NCBI GenBank assembly: GCA_030693515.1
Contig: JAUYAK010000085.1
Coordinates: forward strand, 1 to 64,000
Reading direction: 5' to 3'
Length of the DNA: 64,000 nucleotides
Source: Opitutaceae bacterium
GTDB taxonomy: Bacteria > Verrucomicrobiota > Verrucomicrobiia > Opitutales > Opitutaceae
The stretch's first letter is position 1; every line of letters starts with the position of its first letter. The notes under the pieces were generated by a model. It was not told the origin of the DNA and made no database searches. It saw only the letters and a program-made list of their open reading frames with translations. The position numbers were made by a program, and so were the translations under genes. Shown here in pieces: positions 52,184 to 60,586 of the stretch.

Positions 52184-52207
52184 TTAATTAAGTTAATACT
52201 TAATTAA
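52184..52207. promoter_or_regulatory. Perfect AT-rich palindrome at the start of the ArsR gene
   Basis: TTAATTAAG (52184-52192) and CTTAATTAA (52199-52207) are exact reverse complements with a 6-base centre, TTAATA. The right arm overlaps the ATG of the ArsR gene. In this GC-rich DNA such a site is conspicuous and suits autoregulation by a dimeric ArsR repressor. The exact start site and -10 are not clear. Confidence 0.7.
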
Positions 52208-52557
52208 TGTCGGTCATGCAAAGCCTCCTGGCCATCGCCGACCCGACGCGGCGGCGCATTGTTGAACTGCTCGCGGTGAAAGAGCGGACGGCGGGCGAAC
52301 TCGTCGAGGAATTCGATATGAGCGCCCCGGCAATTTCCCAGCATCTCAACGTCCTTCGCGAGGCCGGCCTCGTCGTCACGCGCGCCGAGGGCCAGTCGCG
52401 CATCCAGTCCCTCAACCCCGCCGGCCTCGACGACCTCGAAGCCTGGTTGCAGAAAACGCGGTCCATCTGGTCGAGCCGGCTCGATGCCCTTGAGCGCGAG
52501 CTGCGCGCGGAGGACGAGGCGACCGCCAAGGATGCCAAGAAAAAAAGATCATCATGA
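52207..52557 (+). CDS. ArsR-family transcriptional regulator
   Basis: The 116-residue protein is a winged-helix ArsR regulator (LLAIADPTRRRIVELLAVKE, TAGELVEEFDMSAPAISQHL, NVLREAGLVVTRAEGQSR). No metal-binding Cys cluster is visible, so it belongs to the non-metal ArsR type often paired with SRPBCC proteins. It overlaps the next gene by four bases (ATGA) and begins inside an AT-rich palindrome that is its likely operator. A second Met three codons in could also be the start. Confidence 0.92.
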   Translation: MSVMQSLLAIADPTRRRIVELLAVKERTAGELVEEFDMSAPAISQHLNVLREAGLVVTRAEGQSRIQSLNPAGLDDLEAWLQKTRSIWSSRLDALERELRAEDEATAKDAKKKRSS

Positions 52558-53006
52558 CCAAGCCCGTCCAAGCGGTCGTCCTCCACCGCTTCACCATTTC
52601 GGCCGAACGCGTCTTCGACGCGTGGCTCGATGTCACGCTGCTCGGCCGCTGGATGTATGGCCCGGCCGTGCGCGACGAACGCATCGTGCGGCTCGCGCTC
52701 GAGCCCAAAGTGGGAGGCAAGTTCTCCTTCGTCGTCGATCGCCAGGGCACCGAGGTCGATCACGTCGGCGAGTATCTCGAAATCGATCGACCGCGCCGCT
52801 TGGTCTTCACGTGGGCGACGCGTGACAGCCTGCCCGACACGAGCCGCGTGATCGTTGAAATCACAGCGCTCGATCAAGGCTGTGACGTGAAGCTCACGCA
52901 TGAGATGGGCGCCCAGTGGACCGCGTTTGCCGACAAGGCCGCCGGCGCTTGGGCAAAGATGCTCACCGCGCTGGAACGGATGTTCGCGCCACCGGGCCGC
53001 AGTTGA
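52554..53006 (+). CDS. SRPBCC (AHSA1-like) domain protein
   Basis: The 150-residue protein has the SRPBCC/AHSA1 fold (VLHRFTISAERVFDAWLDVT, GRWMYGP, GGKFSFVVDRQGTEVDHVGE, YLEIDRPRRLVFTWA). These proteins form a deep hydrophobic pocket for small ligands and are commonly encoded with ArsR regulators. Its start overlaps the ArsR stop. A second SRPBCC gene follows 32 bases downstream, so all three likely form one operon. The ligand is unknown. Confidence 0.9.
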   Translation: MTKPVQAVVLHRFTISAERVFDAWLDVTLLGRWMYGPAVRDERIVRLALEPKVGGKFSFVVDRQGTEVDHVGEYLEIDRPRRLVFTWATRDSLPDTSRVIVEITALDQGCDVKLTHEMGAQWTAFADKAAGAWAKMLTALERMFAPPGRS

Positions 53007-53038
53007 GGCGTCTCCATCCTCAACGATTTTTTGAAAAC

Positions 53039-53587
53039 ATGAAACCCAACGAACAACCCGGTAAGTTCACCACGCCGGCGGAAGTGCGTCTCGTGCGCAC
53101 GCTGCCCGGCCCGATCGAGCGCGTCTGGGAGTATCTCACGAACCCCGAAAAGCGCGCGCGCTGGTTTGCCGGCGGCGTCTGCGAACCAAAGGTGAGCGGC
53201 AAGAACGACCTCCTTTTCCAACACAAAAACCTGTCGCCGCACGAAGAACCGCCCGAGCAATACAAGAAAATGCACGACGAAGGCTTCACGATGCCTTCGA
53301 CCATCCTGCGCTGTGAACCGCCGCGCGTGTTGAGCTACACCTTTGACGACGATTCCGACGTGACCTTCGAACTCACGCCGCAGGGCAAAGACGTGCTCCT
53401 CGTGCTGACTCATCGCGCCCGCGGCGAAGACATTCCCTCCATCCCCGGCTACGCGAGCGGCTGGCACACGCACTTCGCCTTGCTCACCGCGCTACTCGAA
53501 GGCACTCCGCCGCCGCCATTCTGGGCCCTGCACCTTCGGCTCAAGGCGGCATACGCGAAAGCCTACGCCGACCTGCCGAAGAGCTGA
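53039..53587 (+). CDS. Second SRPBCC (AHSA1-like) domain protein
   Basis: The 182-residue protein has the same fold as its neighbour (VRLVRTLPGPIERVWEYLTN, PEKRARWFAGGVCEPKVSG, PPRVLSYTFDDDSDVTFEL) with a longer insertion (HKNLSPHEEPPEQYKKMHDE) in the middle. It lies third in the ArsR operon. ATG 53039-53041 begins the domain; an in-frame start further upstream overlaps the previous gene. Its ligand is unknown. Downstream is a repeat-like stretch and then the insertion sequence. Confidence 0.88.
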   Translation: MKPNEQPGKFTTPAEVRLVRTLPGPIERVWEYLTNPEKRARWFAGGVCEPKVSGKNDLLFQHKNLSPHEEPPEQYKKMHDEGFTMPSTILRCEPPRVLSYTFDDDSDVTFELTPQGKDVLLVLTHRARGEDIPSIPGYASGWHTHFALLTALLEGTPPPPFWALHLRLKAAYAKAYADLPKS

Positions 53588-53732
53588 CCCGCGTTAATCA
53601 CCCTTTTTGTGAATATATTTTTCCACAGAGCGACTGAGCCCAGACCCAAAGGGCACAGAGCCAAACCCGCTGGCTTGCTCTGTGTCCTCCGTTTCCGCGC
53701 TCCGTGTCCTCTGTGTCTCATGCCTTGGCTTG

Positions 53733-54888
53733 AGGAGCCTCTGAAAAACTCCGCCTGACAAAGGAACCGATGAAACCGCGAGGGATCACAAGGCCGCGAT
53801 GAGCCAACAAACGACGTTTCTTTCCCTCGGTTGCCTGACCAAGCGCACGCGGGCGGACCGGTTTCTCGAGGAGATGAATCGCGTGGTGCCGTGGGCTGCG
53901 CTGGCCGAGATCGTCGCCCCGCATTACCGGCCCGCTGGCACCGGCCGACCGTTGACCGAGATCGCGCTGCTGCTGCGCCTGCACTGCCTGCAACTGTGGT
54001 ATAACCTCAGCGACCCCGGCCTGGAGGACGCGGTGCACGACCGCCTTTCGTTCCAACGTTTCCTCGGGCTCGATCCGCTGCACCAGAAGGTGCCCGACGA
54101 GACCACGGTGCTCAACTTCCGCCGGCTGCTTGAGCAGCACGGCCTGGCCGAGGCGATCTTCGCGCAGGTCAACGCCGGCCTCGCCGCCCAAGGTCTGCTC
54201 GTAAAGACCGGCACGGTGGTGGACGCGACGATCCTCGCCGCCCCGAGCAGCACGAAGAACCAGACCGGCCAGCGCGACCCCGCGATGAGTTCCACGCAGA
54301 AAGGCGGCGACTGGCACTTCGGGATGAAAGCGCACATCGGCGTCGATGCGAAAAGCGGGCTCGTGCACACCGTGCGCACCACCACCGCCAGCGTGCATGA
54401 CAGCCAGGTCTTCACGGAACTGACGCACGGCGAGGAGCAGCTCATCGCCGGCGACAGCGCCTACGCCAACCAAATGCTCAAGAGCAACTGCCGGCAAGCC
54501 GGCCTGCTCTATCTCATCCACGACAAGGCCAACCGCGGCCAGCCGCTCTCCGCCCGCCAGCGCCACCGCAACCGCCAGAAGTCCAGCCTCCGCGCCAAGG
54601 TCGAGTTCCCCTTCCGCATCATCAAGCGCCTCTGGGGGCACGCCAGCGTCCGCTACCGCGGCTTAGCCAAGAACACCGCGCGCCTCCACTTGCTCTTCGC
54701 CCTCTCCAATCTCTACCAAGTCCGCAAAACCCTGCGCGCCGCCGCCTGAACCACCCCGCCGGTCGTTCCACCCGGCCCAAGTCCACCCCCGCAACTTCCC
54801 TGCCCATGCCACTCGCCCGTTTCCATTCGCAAAAAAATCCCCTCGCACCCATCGGCCGGATTAAACAGTGAGTTTTTCAGAGGCTCCT
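53733..54888 (+). mobile_element. IS5-family insertion sequence
   Basis: A 1156-base element bounded by perfect 19-base terminal inverted repeats (AGGAGCCTCTGAAAAACTC at 53733-53751, its complement at 54870-54888) around one transposase gene. No clean target duplication is visible: the flanks are CTTG and AAAG. It interrupts the 3' end of a minus-strand AraC-type gene whose missing part is not present on the other side, which suggests a deletion after or during insertion. Confidence 0.92.
53799..54749 (+). CDS. IS5-family DDE transposase
   Basis: The 316-residue protein is full length for the family. It has an N-terminal DUF772-like domain (FLEEMNRVVPWAALAEIVAP, GTGRPLTEIALLLRLHCLQL, YNLSDPGLEDAVHDRLSFQR) and a catalytic core with Asp in GTVVDATILAAP, Asp in IAGDSAYANQML and Glu in RAKVEFPFRIIKRLWG. 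No frameshift is seen, so it may be active. It would cut and paste the element by binding its terminal repeats. Confidence 0.95.
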   Translation: MSQQTTFLSLGCLTKRTRADRFLEEMNRVVPWAALAEIVAPHYRPAGTGRPLTEIALLLRLHCLQLWYNLSDPGLEDAVHDRLSFQRFLGLDPLHQKVPDETTVLNFRRLLEQHGLAEAIFAQVNAGLAAQGLLVKTGTVVDATILAAPSSTKNQTGQRDPAMSSTQKGGDWHFGMKAHIGVDAKSGLVHTVRTTTASVHDSQVFTELTHGEEQLIAGDSAYANQMLKSNCRQAGLLYLIHDKANRGQPLSARQRHRNRQKSSLRAKVEFPFRIIKRLWGHASVRYRGLAKNTARLHLLFALSNLYQVRKTLRAAA

Positions 54889-55367
54889 AAAGTGAGGTCG
54901 AGCATGGCCCGCTGAAACACGAGGGGGCTCAGCATGTCGCGGCGACGCATCGCCGCCGCGACCGCGTCAGCGATGACACGGGCCTCGCCAAGCTCATCGG
55001 CAGAAAGCGTCCGGGAAAAATATCCCCGCCAACGCACGAGTTGCTGGAGGGGCTCGGGCACAAACGCGAAATGGAACACCGCCCGCTCGGTCTTTCCCCC
55101 CTCCACCAGCCAGTGATAGCGCACGTGGGGTGGCATCACCCAAAAATTTGCGGCGGCGAGCTGGCGGTGTGGTTCGTCGTGGAAGACGGGCCGCACTTTG
55201 CTCCGAAACGCGATCCAGAACTCCCAGTTTAGCCGATGATCGGAGTTATCGGGGGAACGCCTGAAATCGCGTTCGGCGTAGGTGAAGTAGCGGAGCATGC
55301 TTGGGTGATCGGTTGGTAGTGATGGCCGCCGCTCGAGGGACGAATAGGTGTAGGCAAGACTCGTCAT
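54861..55367 (-). pseudogene. AraC-type regulator truncated by the insertion sequence
   Basis: The frame from ATG 55367 encodes an N-terminal sensor half: RPVFHDEPHRQLAAANFWVM, PPHVRYHWLVEGGKTERAVF and a helical region (LSADELGEARVIADAVAAAM). It then enters the insertion sequence at 54888 and stops within it at 54861, adding GASEKLTV-type residues. The sensor domain and its Tyr/His-rich cupin character fit an AraC-family regulator, but no helix-turn-helix is left on either side of the element. It is most likely non-functional as a DNA-binding regulator. The SMC gene diverges from it. Confidence 0.75.
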
Positions 55368-55471
55368 CGATTGCCAGTCTATGCGTTGAGCGAGACGCAG
55401 CGCATAAACTTCCCGGTTTTTCCATTGCGGGGTGAGGGGGGCGGCCTTCAATCGCCCCCTTTCCAACCCGC

Positions 55472-58400
55472 ATGTATCTCAAGGCGCTCAAGCTGCATGG
55501 CTTCAAATCCTTCGCTGATCCGACCACCCTCCGCTTCGAGCCGGGGGTGACGGCCGTCGTCGGACCCAACGGCTGCGGCAAGTCCAACATCGCAGATGCC
55601 ATCCGCTGGGTGCTCGGCGAGCAGAGCGCCAAAGCCCTCCGCGGCGGCAAGATGCAGGACGTGATCTTCGAGGGCGCCGACACCCGCAAGGCTGCCCAAA
55701 TCTGCGAGGTCTCGCTCCTCCTTACAGACTGCGAAAAGCAACTCGGCAGCGAGTTTCACGAGATCGAGATCATGCGGCGCGTGCATCGCGACGGGCAGAG
55801 CGAGTATTCCTTCAACGGCCAGCCCTGCCGCCTGAAGGACATCCAAAAGCTCTTCATGGACACCGGCATTGGCCGGACGAGCTATTCGATCATGGCCCAG
55901 GGCCAGATTGACCAGATCCTTTCGTCCAAGCCGGAGGAGCGACGCGCGGTCTTCGAAGAGGCGGCGGGCATCACGAAATACAAATCCCAGCGCCGCGAGG
56001 CCCTCCAGAAACTTTCTCTCACCGACCAAAATCTCGCGCGTGTCGCCGACGTGATCGGCGAGGTCGGCCGCCAGATCGGCAGCCTGCGCCGCCAGGCGGC
56101 CAAGGCCATGCGCTACAAGCGCCTCAACCACCGCCTGCGCCACCTCGCGCTCGGCTGGAGCGGGTTCCATCACGCGCAGCTCACGGCGACGTTGGGCGAA
56201 CTCGAGGGCAAGGTCGCCGAGCTTCGCGCCGACGCCCAGGCCCGCCGCACCAATCTGGACGAGCAGGAAGCCTCGCTCGCGGCCCAACGCGCCCATCGCG
56301 GCCGGCTCAACCAGCGCGTGCAGGACGCGCAGCAGGCCGTCTATGATGTCCGCTCGCAGAAGGACGCCGCGGAAAACGCCGCCAATCTCGCCCAGATCAA
56401 GCGCAGCGGCCTCGAGGACCGGCTCGCCTCGTCGCGCGACAATCTCGGTGAGATCGAGATGCAGCTCCGCGAGGTCTCGGCGCAGGTCGACACCGGGGCG
56501 CAGGACAAGCAGCTCCAGCTTGAGCTGCTCGGCGGCAGCGACGCCGTCTTCCAGCAGCGCAACCGCGAGATCGCGATCGTCGAGGGTGAGCTGGGCAAGC
56601 TCGAGCAGGAGCTGAACCAGGCCAAATTTCACCTCCTCCAGTTGGAGAGCACCGTTGCACGCCTGCGCACCGACTGCTCCGGCTACGAGGTCGATCAGAA
56701 GACCAGCGCCCACAAGCACGACTCGCTCGCGCAGGAACTCGACGGCGTGCGCGCGCAGGTCGCCGCCGCCGAGCAGCTCGCGGCCGAGACCGAGGCCCGC
56801 GCCGAGGAGGCGACGGTCGCGAAGTCCCGCGCCAACGGCGAAGCGGCCACCGCGCAGCAGGCGATCACGGATCTCACGCGTGAATTTCGCGAGGCCCAGC
56901 GCAAACTCTCCGAGATCGATCGCGCGCTCGCGCAGCGCACCGCCCGGCTGCGCCTGCTCCAGCAGTTGCAGGAAAAATGGGAAGGCTTCGGCGAAGGCGC
57001 GAAGGCTGTGCTTCAGGGCCGGCTCGATGCCGCCCTCGCCGGCGCCAAGGTCACGCCGATCATGCAGGGCCTCGTGGTGAGCGCGGAGTATGGCAAAGCC
57101 GTCGAGGCCATCCTCGGCAACGCCGCCGAAGCGATCAGCGTGAGCGATCTCGCGACCGCGCGGCGCATCCTCGCGCAGCTCGACGCCGAGCAAATCGGCT
57201 CGGCCGTGCTGCGGGTCTCGGAGTTCAGCCTGCGCACCGAGGGGCATTTCGAATTGCCGCCGGGCCTCGTGCCCGCCGCGCAGGCCGCGGCCGACACCGA
57301 CCCCGCGCATCCCGCGCTGGGCGTGCTCCGCGAGTCCTACATCGCGGACGATCTCGGCGCGTTTCTCGATTTTTGGAAGGCCAACCCCGCGTTTCCCTTC
57401 CTCGCGGTCGCCACCCGCAAGGGTGACCTCGTCGATCGCCGCGGCCTCGTCTATGGCGGCCATCACGGCACCAAGCGCGCGGCCCACAGCATCGTGCAGC
57501 GCGAAATCGATCTGCGCGAGACGGCCAAAGCCCTCGCCGAAGAGCAGAAGGCCCACGACACCCAGAAGGCTGCGATCGACGTGCTGAACACTCAGCTCGC
57601 CGAAGCCGAGCGGACGGTCGAGCAGCGGCGCGCCGAGGTGCTCGTCGCCACCCAAACCATGGCCGCCGTGCAGGCCGAGCAGCGCAATGCCCGCCAGAAT
57701 CTTGAGGCCGCCGCGACGCGCCTCGGGCGCATGGAAAATGATCTCACCTCGCTCGAACACGCCCGCAACGAGGCGCACGCCCGCTGGGAAAAAGCCCAGG
57801 GCGGGCTGGCCGAGGCGAATGCCGCCGCCACCGCGCAACGGGAAAAAATCCGCGTGATCGAGATCCGGCTGGCCGAGGTCCGCATGGATCGTGATGTGAA
57901 GCGCGAGACGCTCGCGCAGGCCCGCCTCGAGCTCGCGGAGCGCCGCCAGAAGGTCGAGGTCATCGACCGCGGCCTCGGGGAGATGGAGCGCCGCCGCCAG
58001 CAGTTGAGCGAGCTGCTCGTGCAGCGCCAGACCGAGATCGAGTCCTGGACGGATCAAACCGCCGAGCTTGAGCACGACGCGACCGCCCAGCGCGCGCGCA
58101 GCGAGCAGCTGGCCGAGACGCTCACCGTCGCGCAGGCACAGGTCGAAAAGATCCGCATCGAGCTCGTCGAGGTCGAGCGCGCCATCAACGGCCTCGAGCA
58201 GGCGCAGCATGCCGTGCGCGAAGAGTCCGAATCCGCGCACGAGGTGCTGAGCACCCATGAGGTGAAGCTCGCGGAAAACCGCCAGCGGGCGCAGTTTCTC
58301 GCGGAGGAGGTCACGCGCGAATTTCAATCCGACATCGCGGCCCTCGAATGGCGTCGCCTGCTGTGGCACGCCGACGACGAGCCGGAGGGCGTGAAGCCCC

Positions 58401-59248
58401 TCGATCTCGACGAGGAGGAGGACGAGGTGCCGGCCGAAGGTGAAAAACCGAAAAAGAGGAAACTGAAAGCCCGGGGCGAGCCGACCGCCGAGGACCTGGC
58501 CGCCTGCGACACCACCGACTGGGCCGCCACCAAGGCCGAGGTCGATGCGCTGCGCCAGCGCCTCAACAGCATGGGCGCGGTCAATCTCGTCGCCATCGAG
58601 GAATACGCCGAGCTGAAGCAGCGCCACGACTTTCTCCAGGGCCAGGTCACCGATCTCACGACGGCGAAAGCCGAGCTGATCAAGGCCATCGACGAGATCA
58701 ATCAGACCTCGCTCCAGCAGTTCCAGGTGACGTTCGAGCAAATCCGAAAGAATTTCGAATACACCTTCGTCACGCTCTTCGGCGGCGGCCGCGCCCACCT
58801 CGAGTTGATCCAGGCGGAGGACATCCTTGAAAGCGGCATCGAGATCGTGGCGCAGCCGCCGGGCACCAAACTCAAGGGCATCACGCTCCTCTCCGGCGGA
58901 CAGAAGACGCTCACGGCGGTCGCGCTGCTCTTCGCGCTCTACATGGTGAAGCCCTCGCCGTTCTGCGTGCTCGACGAGCTGGACGCACCGCTGGACGAGT
59001 CGAACATCGGGCGCTTCACGGACCTGTTGAAGAAGTTCGTGGACGAGTCGCAGTTCATCATCATCACGCACAACAAGCGCACGGTCTCCGCGGCGCAGGT
59101 GATCTACGGCGTGACGATGGAGGAGCGCGGCGTGTCGAAGACCGTCTCGATGCGCTTCAACCACGAGCGCGGCGAGGCCGAGGCGCAACCCCGCAACATC
59201 GCGGAGTCGGTCACCGGGGCGCGGGCGCCGGCCTCGGCCGCGCGCTGA
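55472..59248 (+). CDS. smc: Chromosome segregation ATPase SMC
   Basis: The 1258-residue protein is a full bacterial SMC. It has an N-terminal head with HGFKSFADPTTLRF and Walker A VVGPNGCGKSNIADAIRWVL, long coiled coils (residues ~170-500 and ~680-1050), and a hinge at ~505-670 (VVSAEYGKAVEAILGN, GLVYGGHHGTKR). The C-terminal head has the signature LLSGGQKTLTAVALLFAL and Walker B FCVLDELDAPLDESN. It compacts and segregates chromosomes with ScpA/ScpB. An acidic then basic insertion near residue 975-1010 (DLDEEEDEVPAEGEKPKKRK) makes it somewhat longer than typical. The next gene begins 7 bases later. Confidence 0.95.
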   Translation: MYLKALKLHGFKSFADPTTLRFEPGVTAVVGPNGCGKSNIADAIRWVLGEQSAKALRGGKMQDVIFEGADTRKAAQICEVSLLLTDCEKQLGSEFHEIEIMRRVHRDGQSEYSFNGQPCRLKDIQKLFMDTGIGRTSYSIMAQGQIDQILSSKPEERRAVFEEAAGITKYKSQRREALQKLSLTDQNLARVADVIGEVGRQIGSLRRQAAKAMRYKRLNHRLRHLALGWSGFHHAQLTATLGELEGKVAELRADAQARRTNLDEQEASLAAQRAHRGRLNQRVQDAQQAVYDVRSQKDAAENAANLAQIKRSGLEDRLASSRDNLGEIEMQLREVSAQVDTGAQDKQLQLELLGGSDAVFQQRNREIAIVEGELGKLEQELNQAKFHLLQLESTVARLRTDCSGYEVDQKTSAHKHDSLAQELDGVRAQVAAAEQLAAETEARAEEATVAKSRANGEAATAQQAITDLTREFREAQRKLSEIDRALAQRTARLRLLQQLQEKWEGFGEGAKAVLQGRLDAALAGAKVTPIMQGLVVSAEYGKAVEAILGNAAEAISVSDLATARRILAQLDAEQIGSAVLRVSEFSLRTEGHFELPPGLVPAAQAAADTDPAHPALGVLRESYIADDLGAFLDFWKANPAFPFLAVATRKGDLVDRRGLVYGGHHGTKRAAHSIVQREIDLRETAKALAEEQKAHDTQKAAIDVLNTQLAEAERTVEQRRAEVLVATQTMAAVQAEQRNARQNLEAAATRLGRMENDLTSLEHARNEAHARWEKAQGGLAEANAAATAQREKIRVIEIRLAEVRMDRDVKRETLAQARLELAERRQKVEVIDRGLGEMERRRQQLSELLVQRQTEIESWTDQTAELEHDATAQRARSEQLAETLTVAQAQVEKIRIELVEVERAINGLEQAQHAVREESESAHEVLSTHEVKLAENRQRAQFLAEEVTREFQSDIAALEWRRLLWHADDEPEGVKPLDLDEEEDEVPAEGEKPKKRKLKARGEPTAEDLAACDTTDWAATKAEVDALRQRLNSMGAVNLVAIEEYAELKQRHDFLQGQVTDLTTAKAELIKAIDEINQTSLQQFQVTFEQIRKNFEYTFVTLFGGGRAHLELIQAEDILESGIEIVAQPPGTKLKGITLLSGGQKTLTAVALLFALYMVKPSPFCVLDELDAPLDESNIGRFTDLLKKFVDESQFIIITHNKRTVSAAQVIYGVTMEERGVSKTVSMRFNHERGEAEAQPRNIAESVTGARAPASAAR

Positions 59249-59255
59249 GGATGTC

Positions 59256-60083
59256 ATGAGCGCGGCTCCGCGAGGCGCCCTCGGTGCCGGTGTCCGCTGG
59301 GTGCGGGCGGCCGCGCTGGGGGCGGCGCTGGCGCTCGTCCCTTGCCCGCTGCCTGCCGCCGAGGTCGCGGAGCAGCTTTTCTCGCAGCGACTGCAAACGC
59401 TCCTCGAAGCGGGCAAATGGAGCGACGTCGCGCGGCATATCCAGCAGGCCCAGGCGCTGCGGCCCGTGCCCGCATGGCTCCCGGGCCGGGAGGCCGAGAT
59501 CCGTCTTGCGCAGGTGCGCATCGCGGCCGGCCGGGGCGATCAGCTCGCCGCGGTGGCAGCCGCGCGGCTCTTCCTGAACGGCGAAGACGATCGCCCGCCG
59601 CAGTTGCTGGCGCTGGCGCGCGCGCTGCACCTCACCGACGCGCAGCCCGTGGCGCTGGCGCTCATCAAGGAGATCGTGCGGCGCCAGCCGGCGTTTGCGC
59701 CGGCGACCCGGCAGCTCGCCGAGTGGGAGCCGCCCGTCGCGGAAAAGCCGCCGCGCGAGGCGTCGAAGTCCACACCCGAGCCGCAGCGCGAGCCGGAAAC
59801 AAAGCCCCCGGCACCCGCGCCCGACGAGGCGACCGCACTGCTCGTCCGCCTGCACACCGCGCGGGAGCAGGGCAACATTCCTGGAATGCTTGCCGCGACC
59901 CGCCTGTTTCTGACCGGTGATCGCGCGCGGTCCCTGCGCCTGCTTGAGGTGGCTCGCGAGTTTTCCACCCGCGGGGATCGCGCGGCGGCGATCATGCTCA
60001 CCAAGGAGGTGCTGCGGCGCACGGCGGATTTCCCGCCGGCGAAACGGCAGCTCGCAGAGCTGGAGGCGGCCGCGCCACCCTAG
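59256..60083 (+). CDS. Secreted TPR-like protein of unknown function
   Basis: The 275-residue protein has a signal peptide (VRAAALGAALALVPCPLPAA) and two helical regions of the same kind (residues ~40-145 and ~195-275) joined by a Pro/Glu-rich linker (EKPPREASKSTPEPQREPET). Both contain similar blocks, ALALIKEIVRRQPAFAPATR and AIMLTKEVLRRTADFPPAKR, each followed by QLAE; they are an internal duplication of TPR-like repeats. It follows smc by 7 bases and precedes yraN by 8, so the three probably share a transcript. Function unknown; periplasmic protein interaction is likely for this type. Confidence 0.75.
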   Translation: MSAAPRGALGAGVRWVRAAALGAALALVPCPLPAAEVAEQLFSQRLQTLLEAGKWSDVARHIQQAQALRPVPAWLPGREAEIRLAQVRIAAGRGDQLAAVAAARLFLNGEDDRPPQLLALARALHLTDAQPVALALIKEIVRRQPAFAPATRQLAEWEPPVAEKPPREASKSTPEPQREPETKPPAPAPDEATALLVRLHTAREQGNIPGMLAATRLFLTGDRARSLRLLEVAREFSTRGDRAAAIMLTKEVLRRTADFPPAKRQLAELEAAAPP

Positions 60084-60091
60084 GAGCCGCC

Positions 60092-60517
60092 ATGTGGGCC
60101 TTCTTGCGCGGTCTGTTTTCACGGCGCGCCGCCGCCGGGGCGGGGGAGCGGGGCGAGCGCCTCGCCGCCGCCTGGCTGCGCCGCGAAAAAGGCTTCGCGA
60201 TAATCGTGCGCAACTGGCGCAACCCGGCGGACCGCCGCGAGGAGATCGATCTCGTGGGCCGCGATGGCGAGGTGCTCGTCTTCGTCGAGGTGAAGACCCG
60301 CGCCGCCGGCGCGCTCGTGCCCGGCTACCATGCGATCGACGAGCGCAAGCGGCGGGTGCTCCGTCGCGCGATCCAGGCCTACCTCGTGCGGTTGCGCGAG
60401 CCGCCGCGGACCTACCGCTTCGATGTTGTCGAGGTGGCGACTGTCGCCGACGACACGGTGGCGCCCGAGATTCTCCACTTCGAGAACGTGCCGCTCTTCC
60501 CGGGGCGCCGGCGCTGA
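60092..60517 (+). CDS. yraN: UPF0102/YraN-family nuclease-like protein
   Basis: The 141-residue protein has the family core GERGERLAAAWLRREKGF, NWRNPADRREEIDLVGRDGE and VLVFVEVKTRAAGALV, which make up the Asp ... Glu-x-Lys site of a PD-(D/E)XK fold, then KRRVLRRAIQAYL. The family is widespread and its precise role is not settled. It overlaps no gene but sits 8 bases after the TPR-like gene. Confidence 0.92.
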   Translation: MWAFLRGLFSRRAAAGAGERGERLAAAWLRREKGFAIIVRNWRNPADRREEIDLVGRDGEVLVFVEVKTRAAGALVPGYHAIDERKRRVLRRAIQAYLVRLREPPRTYRFDVVEVATVADDTVAPEILHFENVPLFPGRRR

Positions 60518-60586
60518 GCGCGCGGCGCGTCATCACCAGCATTTCCCTTGCGCCGCCGCGGCTGCGGCCAGAACACTCGCGCCGCC

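Noticed and set aside
53733-54888. A target-site duplication of the insertion sequence
   Set aside because: The flanks CTTG and AAAG do not match; TGA and TAA just beside the inner ends are similar but not identical, so no duplication is claimed.
55448-59521. A very long open frame on the minus strand opposite smc
   Set aside because: It is a mirror of the SMC gene in GC-rich DNA; the plus strand has complete SMC motifs and the antisense product has no domain character.
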